A stretch of 64,000 bases of DNA. It comes from Halobacteriovorax sp. HLS. Its GTDB lineage: Bacteria > Bdellovibrionota > Bacteriovoracia > Bacteriovoracales > Bacteriovoracaceae. The stretch covers positions 705,405 through 769,404 of the forward strand of contig NZ_QOCL01000003.1 in the NCBI RefSeq assembly GCF_004006665.1. Direction: 5' to 3'. Positions 60,097 to 64,000 of the stretch are shown piece by piece. The notes under the pieces were generated by a model that saw only the letters and a list, made by a program, of their open reading frames with translations, was not told where the DNA came from and made no database searches. Positions within the stretch are counted from its first letter, which is position 1, and each line of letters opens with the position of its first letter. The position numbers and the translations under genes were made by a program.

Positions 60097-60459
60097 TTAC
60101 TTTCTATCGTAATCAATTGCAATTCTTGCAGACTTACCAGATCTTTCTCTAAGATAGTAAAGCTTACTTCTTCTAGATTTACCACGCTGTACAATTTCAA
60201 TTTTCTCAACATTTGGTGAATGAAAAGGAAAAACTCTTTCAACACCCATTCCAGAAGAAATCTTTCTTACTCTGAAATGACCATTAAGATCTTTTTTACT
60301 TTTGATTGCAATGCAAACACCTTGAAAAATCTGAACACGTGACTTCTCACCTTCTTTAATTCTTGCGTGTACAGCTAGTGTATCACCAGTTCTAAAGTCT
60401 GGAAAAGTTTCTACTAATGGCGATAAGTGATCTTGTTCTACAATATCAACTAAATTCAT
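60097..60459 (-). CDS. rplS: Ribosomal protein L19
   Basis: 120 residues, standard length. FRTGDTLAVHARIKEGEKSR, FQGVCIAIKSKK and GVERVFPFHSPNVEKIEIV are unmistakable for L19. It sits at the 30S-50S interface of the ribosome. Fourth gene of the rimM-trmD set, separated by a 203-base gap that shows no further gene; a terminator follows. Confidence 0.97.
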   Translation of the reverse strand: MNLVDIVEQDHLSPLVETFPDFRTGDTLAVHARIKEGEKSRVQIFQGVCIAIKSKKDLNGHFRVRKISSGMGVERVFPFHSPNVEKIEIVQRGKSRRSKLYYLRERSGKSARIAIDYDRK

Positions 60460-60661
60460 GGGGAACTCCCTAATTCAAATGAGCTTTCTAGAGGAATGAC
60501 GAAAGTGTCACTCTTGGACAAACTCTGTTACATGAACCCATTGGCTGAATATTATAGAGTTATACCCCAAATATTCTATTTTAGCTTTCAGTTCGAAAGT
60601 GACAAATTACCTATAGATTGGCAATGAGTCAACACTATTTTTTATCAATAATATCAAATAC

Positions 60662-61225
60662 TTACTTCTGGTTAAAACGGTCTAAATAAATTGCGACAGC
60701 ACTTCTCACTGAGAGGTGGTTATAACCATCAATATTTGCGCCCAATATTGGATCTAACATAAAATTTGCTTTTTCAAGAATGACTTCATGCAATCCCCAG
60801 CCTGTTCCAAAGAGTAGTAGACATGGCCTATCTTCGCTTTCCATTTTCTGCCTCAATTCTTTACTATTTCCATCAAAGCGATCAAAGTTTGCTCCAGTCA
60901 CAGCAAGTAAAGGACTCTTATTTTCTAGTTCTTGAATCTTCTCCATTGCCTCGTCAACACTATTTACTAGAGTCGCAATTGACAGAGCATTTTGACGATC
61001 AGGGTTATAGGCCCCATTCTTATCATCTTCCCAGTGCCCAAGAATTTTCTTAACAAGTCCATGCTGGGCCTCTAGAGGAGTCACAATGAAATACTTCTGC
61101 ACTCCAAAAGTCTTACAACTTCTTGCGATATCATGAATGTCCAAATTTGTTACCGAAGTTGTAACGGTGTCACCTCTTTTATTTTTAATAGGATGATGAA
61201 CAAGTCCTAAGTATAAATTTGCCAC
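60662..61225 (-). CDS. TrmD-linked SPOUT RNA methyltransferase (PF09936 type)
   Basis: 187 residues. NLYLGLVHHPIKNKRGDTV, TTSVTNLDIHDIARSCKTFGV, then the knotted SAM site LLLFGTGWGLHEVILEKA and DGYNHLSVRSAVAIYLDR, features of a SPOUT-fold methyltransferase. This family is typically encoded next to trmD in delta-proteobacteria. Its ATG overlaps the trmD stop. The RNA target is not known. Confidence 0.86.
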   Translation of the reverse strand: MANLYLGLVHHPIKNKRGDTVTTSVTNLDIHDIARSCKTFGVQKYFIVTPLEAQHGLVKKILGHWEDDKNGAYNPDRQNALSIATLVNSVDEAMEKIQELENKSPLLAVTGANFDRFDGNSKELRQKMESEDRPCLLLFGTGWGLHEVILEKANFMLDPILGANIDGYNHLSVRSAVAIYLDRFNQK

Positions 61226-61968
61226 TATTTTTCCTTATCTATTAATTCAGGTCTCCACTTTTGTGTCATAGCAACCTGTTTTTTATTTTTCCATTCTTGA
61301 ATTTTTTGATGATCTCCACTCATTAGAACAGCTGGAACATCAAGTCCTTCAAATGAAGAAGGTCTTGTGTACTGAGGGTGCTCTAAAAGATTTTGTTCAA
61401 AGCTATCATATTTAGCGCTTTCATTATTTCCCAAAACCCCTTCACTGAAACGAAGAGCAGAATCAAGAATAGACATCACAGCAATTTCTCCACCAGAGAG
61501 AACGAAATCACCAATGCAATAAACTTCATCAACATACTTTTCAAGAAACCTCTCATCAATTCCTTCATATCTTCCACAGATAAATACTAAATCAGTGTTC
61601 GAATTACTACTGAAGTACCTATTTGAGAATTCTCTACATACCTTATTATTCCAAGTAATTCCTCTTGGGGCCGTAAAAATAACTTTCAACTCGTCTTTAA
61701 AATCCTCGGAATATCCACCTTGCTTAACAACACCATCAATAATCGCAGATTTTAAAACGTCTGCTCTCATTACCATACCTGGTCCCCCTCCATACGGAGA
61801 ACTGTCAACGCCTTTGAAACCTTTAGGAGAAAAGTCAGAAATATTTAGTGTGCAAAGTTCAATTTTGTCACCACGAAGGCCTTGAAACATTTGACCAACA
61901 ACTCCAACTTCTCTGAATTGATCAAAGAAATTTGGAAACATTGTAAGAATCCAGATTCTCTTGGACAT
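61225..61968 (-). CDS. trmD: tRNA (guanine-37 N1)-methyltransferase
   Basis: 247 residues. TrmD signatures: PYGGGPGMVMRADVL, FICGRYEGIDERF, GDFVLSGGEIAVMSILD and EHPQYTRPSSFEG. It methylates G37 next to the anticodon and prevents frameshifting. The start overlaps the rimM stop as TAATG. Confidence 0.97.
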   Translation of the reverse strand: MSKRIWILTMFPNFFDQFREVGVVGQMFQGLRGDKIELCTLNISDFSPKGFKGVDSSPYGGGPGMVMRADVLKSAIIDGVVKQGGYSEDFKDELKVIFTAPRGITWNNKVCREFSNRYFSSNSNTDLVFICGRYEGIDERFLEKYVDEVYCIGDFVLSGGEIAVMSILDSALRFSEGVLGNNESAKYDSFEQNLLEHPQYTRPSSFEGLDVPAVLMSGDHQKIQEWKNKKQVAMTQKWRPELIDKEK

Positions 61969-62510
61969 TACTTCCCACCTTCAACATAAGTTGGAGGTGT
62001 TACTGTTATATAGCCATCTTCAATATTAATTTCTGGAAAGAATTGATCTATTAATGGGAGCTCTATGACTTCCTTGCCTGGTGATTTAATGACAAGTATT
62101 GTTTGTGCAGTATTGTCGTAAAAATCTTTAACTTTCCCAAGAACTTCTCCACTATTATGATCTCTGGCCTCTAGGCCAATAAGATCAACCAAGTAAAACT
62201 CGTCCTCATCTACTTCGGGGAAAAACTCTCTTGAAACCTTTACAGTAAATGGAATCATTGATTCAACTTTGTTTCTGTCGTCGACTTCGTTGAGATAAAC
62301 AATAACTTTATTACCAAAGGAAATCGACTTAATGCTAAATTGCTCACCTTCACTTGATATAGAACTCTTAGAATTACTTGGAAAAAGCGTTAACTCTGTT
62401 CCTTTTTGTAAACAACTATCATCCATATTACTGAGAACAAAAGTAAAACCGCCCTTTATACCATGTGGTTTAGAACAAAATCCCATTTCAACTAATTCAT
62501 TTTTTTCCAT
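61968..62510 (-). CDS. rimM: 16S rRNA processing protein RimM
   Basis: 180 residues. GFCSKPHGIKGGFTF at the N-terminus and DEFYLVDLIGLEARD with PLIDQFFPEINIEDG in the PRC-barrel domain define RimM. It helps 30S head assembly through S19. First gene of this cluster; rpsP and ffh, which often precede it, are not upstream here. Confidence 0.95.
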   Translation of the reverse strand: MEKNELVEMGFCSKPHGIKGGFTFVLSNMDDSCLQKGTELTLFPSNSKSSISSEGEQFSIKSISFGNKVIVYLNEVDDRNKVESMIPFTVKVSREFFPEVDEDEFYLVDLIGLEARDHNSGEVLGKVKDFYDNTAQTILVIKSPGKEVIELPLIDQFFPEINIEDGYITVTPPTYVEGGK

Positions 62511-62649
62511 AGAAGACTTTTAGAATAGTTTCGCCTCCGGGTCAATATATCTAGAGTTTATTACTTCCTCTATTGCCCTATAGTAATAATCGATTTTATC
62601 TATCAAAACTAATGAGCGATAAATAGGCAACAAAACAAAGGAGAAGTTT

Positions 62650-63039
62650 ATGTTAAATATAAGAGGAATTGACCACATTAATATGATGGTAAAAAGTCTA
62701 GAAGAGTCGAAACTATTTTATGAAAAAGTATTTGGTATGAAAGTTTTAGAAGAAGGTATCTCTCAAAAGAGCTCGAAGCCTTATCTAATTATAGGAATTA
62801 AGAATATCATATCACTATGTCTCTACGAAGAAGAGATTATAAATTTTGAGAACCAATCAATCTCTCACTTTGGTATTAATATCAAAAACTTTGATGAAGC
62901 TATAAAGATCCTACAAGAAAGTGGAGTTGAAATCCATTACGGAGGCGTCATCCAATGGGATCATTCACAATCTATTTATATAAGTGATCCAAGCGGTCAT
63001 GAAATTGAATTATCTAGAAACTTTGCAGGAGGTTTATAA
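62650..63039 (+). CDS. VOC-superfamily (glyoxalase-like) metalloprotein
   Basis: 129 residues, one vicinal-oxygen-chelate domain made of two beta-alpha-beta-beta-beta halves. Likely metal ligands: His in RGIDHINMMV, His in QSISHFGINI, and Glu in GHEIELSRNF. Length resembles dioxygenase/FosA/glyoxalase small members. Substrate cannot be inferred. AAGGAGAAG ribosome site; single gene ended by a hairpin. Confidence 0.88.
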   Translation: MLNIRGIDHINMMVKSLEESKLFYEKVFGMKVLEEGISQKSSKPYLIIGIKNIISLCLYEEEIINFENQSISHFGINIKNFDEAIKILQESGVEIHYGGVIQWDHSQSIYISDPSGHEIELSRNFAGGL

Positions 63040-63088
63040 TGTACACATACCTTGGTTATATATACATACCTGAAAACAAGTAAATTTT

Positions 63089-63106
63089 GGAGCTCAAGTG
63101 AGCTCC
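63089..63106. terminator. Short hairpin terminator between the VOC and cytochrome c genes
   Basis: GGAGCTC (63089-63095), loop AAGT, GAGCTCC (63100-63106), directly abutting the convergent cytochrome c stop codon. The poly-T tract is weak on both strands. Confidence 0.6.
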
Positions 63107-63820
63107 TTAATTATTACATCTATCAAGTGAAGAGTAGTATGAACTCAAGTCTGTAAGATCTCTTTTAGAAAGATCCCTTACCATTAAATTCATAGGTCCA
63201 GCATTTACTCTCTTGCTCGATTTAAAATCTAGGAACTGTTTTTTCAAATATATTTTTGCTTGTCCTGCCAAATCAGGATGAAGCGTAGAATCTCTATACT
63301 CATCTGGCATTAGCCCATTATCACCATGGCACATAGTGCAGGAAACTTTAACAATGGAACCATCTGCACGAGAGAATTCTCTTTCTTTATGAGCTAGGAG
63401 CTTACCTCTCGTTATTGAGGCAGAGTTCTCTGGAGAATTCATAATTTCACAGTGCCTACTAGCTGCAGATGAACTCGTAAGAAAACTTTTTAGATTTGCC
63501 ATATCTTGTACACTTAAGTTTTTCGCTATTGAGTTCATAATTGAATTGATTCTATGTTTAGTCTTAAACATCGCCATATGAATAAGTAAGTATTTTGGAG
63601 TCTGGTCTGCTAAATATGGAATTGAGCCCTTTTTGATATTGTGAGGAACACCTTCTACTCCATGACAGCTTTGACAGCTTCTTTCATAAATACTTCTTCC
63701 TTGTTCTATGTCTACTGAAAGTGACAAGGCCTCATCAACAATAAGCTGTACCTCTGGCGGCAACTTATGAGCATGAGAAAAGTTTAAAAGCAAAATAAAA
63801 CAAAGAAGGAATCTAAACAT
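63107..63820 (-). CDS. Diheme cytochrome c (c4-like)
   Basis: 237 residues with a signal peptide (to SHA, about residue 17). Two CXXCH motifs, one in each half: CQSCHGVEGV and CTMCHGDNGL, with late Met residues (GPMNLM and others) as possible axial ligands. The two-domain layout matches cytochrome c4, a periplasmic electron carrier to terminal oxidases. Not near the octaheme operon. Requires the System II maturation genes at 4936-8478. Confidence 0.88.
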   Translation of the reverse strand: MFRFLLCFILLLNFSHAHKLPPEVQLIVDEALSLSVDIEQGRSIYERSCQSCHGVEGVPHNIKKGSIPYLADQTPKYLLIHMAMFKTKHRINSIMNSIAKNLSVQDMANLKSFLTSSSAASRHCEIMNSPENSASITRGKLLAHKEREFSRADGSIVKVSCTMCHGDNGLMPDEYRDSTLHPDLAGQAKIYLKKQFLDFKSSKRVNAGPMNLMVRDLSKRDLTDLSSYYSSLDRCNN

Positions 63821-63911
63821 AACGAACCTATATTAAAGAAAATTTATGAGAGTATAGGATAAATGTAATAAGAGTAGTTTGGCAAAGAATTTAAAATCTA
63901 AAAAAAAGGCA

Positions 63912-63943
63912 AAAAAAAAGCTCTTCCGAAGAAGAGCTTTTTT
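63912..63943. terminator. Strong bidirectional terminator near the window end
   Basis: Stem AAAAGCTCTTC (63916-63926), loop CGAA, GAAGAGCTTTT (63931-63941), with A-runs before and T-runs after. It probably ends a minus-strand gene that lies beyond 64000; the last 50 bases carry no assignable gene. Confidence 0.85.
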
Positions 63944-64000
63944 ATAAAATAATGGGTGCATCGTGCTATCCTAACACCAAGTCCCCCTGGCACTACTTTC

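Noticed and set aside
60012..60245. Second open frame over the 3' part of rplS
   Set aside because: It overlaps conserved L19 codons in another frame and runs through the terminator hairpin.
60460..60661. Possible structured leader RNA ahead of rplS
   Set aside because: Only small imperfect hairpins; no match to a known ribosomal leader that I can recognise.
63039..63083. Fourteen-codon frame right after the VOC gene (starts within TAATG)
   Set aside because: Too short, no ribosome site of its own and no conserved feature; likely chance.
63951..64000. tRNA-like or tmRNA-like end at the window edge
   Set aside because: No T-arm sequence, acceptor stem or CCA could be found on either strand.

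Overview
The window reads as chromosomal DNA of a low-GC Gram-negative bacterium. It has an LPS outer membrane (an LptD-type protein), many secreted proteins and lipoproteins, multiheme c-type cytochromes matured by System II, and dense gene packing with frequent ATGA and TAATG overlaps. The mixture of delta-proteobacterial features (a TrmD-linked SPOUT methyltransferase, HD-GYP and class II phosphodiesterase signalling) with several peptidoglycan-active enzymes and large secreted hydrolases fits Bdellovibrionota, for example the Bacteriovorax or Halobacteriovorax group. That placement is inference; no rRNA or other marker in the window proves it.

Layout. 1-4147 (minus) is a respiratory operon: an octaheme hydroxylamine-oxidoreductase-like cytochrome, a small unknown protein, a soluble tetraheme cytochrome, a Tat-exported four-cluster Fe-S protein and a truncated NrfD-type quinol protein. 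Divergent to it, 4389-9164 (plus), is the System II cytochrome c maturation set (ResB, CcsA/ResC, ResA-like) with a small lipoprotein and an OB-fold NrfJ-like protein. A near-consensus FNR-type palindrome lies midway between them at 4255-4268. 9212-16456 holds an L,D-transpeptidase, FKBP isomerase, class C acid phosphatase, RNase HI, a PTPS-family enzyme with an ExxHGH motif, an M14 peptidase, an alcohol dehydrogenase and a putative outer membrane protein. 16513-22017 is one giant lipoprotein metalloprotease. 22244-23539 carries a DksA-like protein without its zinc cysteines and an anchored ferredoxin.

23664-29700 (minus) is the classic rimP-nusA-infB-rbfA-truB operon. 29854-32143 has an acetyltransferase, an unknown secreted protein and a TPR regulator with a C-terminal winged helix. 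32371-41791 (plus) is a tight run: thrS (without the TGS domain), ddl, then a 1022-residue aminotransferase-acetyltransferase-pseudoaminotransferase fusion, a C45 Ntn-hydrolase-like protein, a second class III aminotransferase and both subunits of a 3-oxoacid CoA-transferase. The last five look like an uncharacterised amino-acid or diamine pathway and are the strongest candidate for a new system here.

42023-45384 (plus) is an accessory stretch of poorly known genes: an unknown protein, a lipoprotein, a mini 2Fe-2S protein, a secreted endonuclease/phosphatase-fold protein and a DnaQ-like exonuclease. 45387-52587 (minus) runs accD-folC-lptD-pabA/trpG-like-TrpF-like relic-surE-M23 peptidase. 52829-59030 has a large secreted Ig-like protein, a class II phosphodiesterase-like protein, a GAF/HD-GYP protein, rsmI, a STAS protein and a glycine-rich envelope protein. 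59068-62510 (minus) is rimM-trmD-SPOUT MTase-rplS-rnhB-yraN. A VOC protein and a diheme cytochrome c close the window. I see no CRISPR array, insertion sequence, prophage, rRNA or tRNA gene, and no gene-free stretch over 300 bases.
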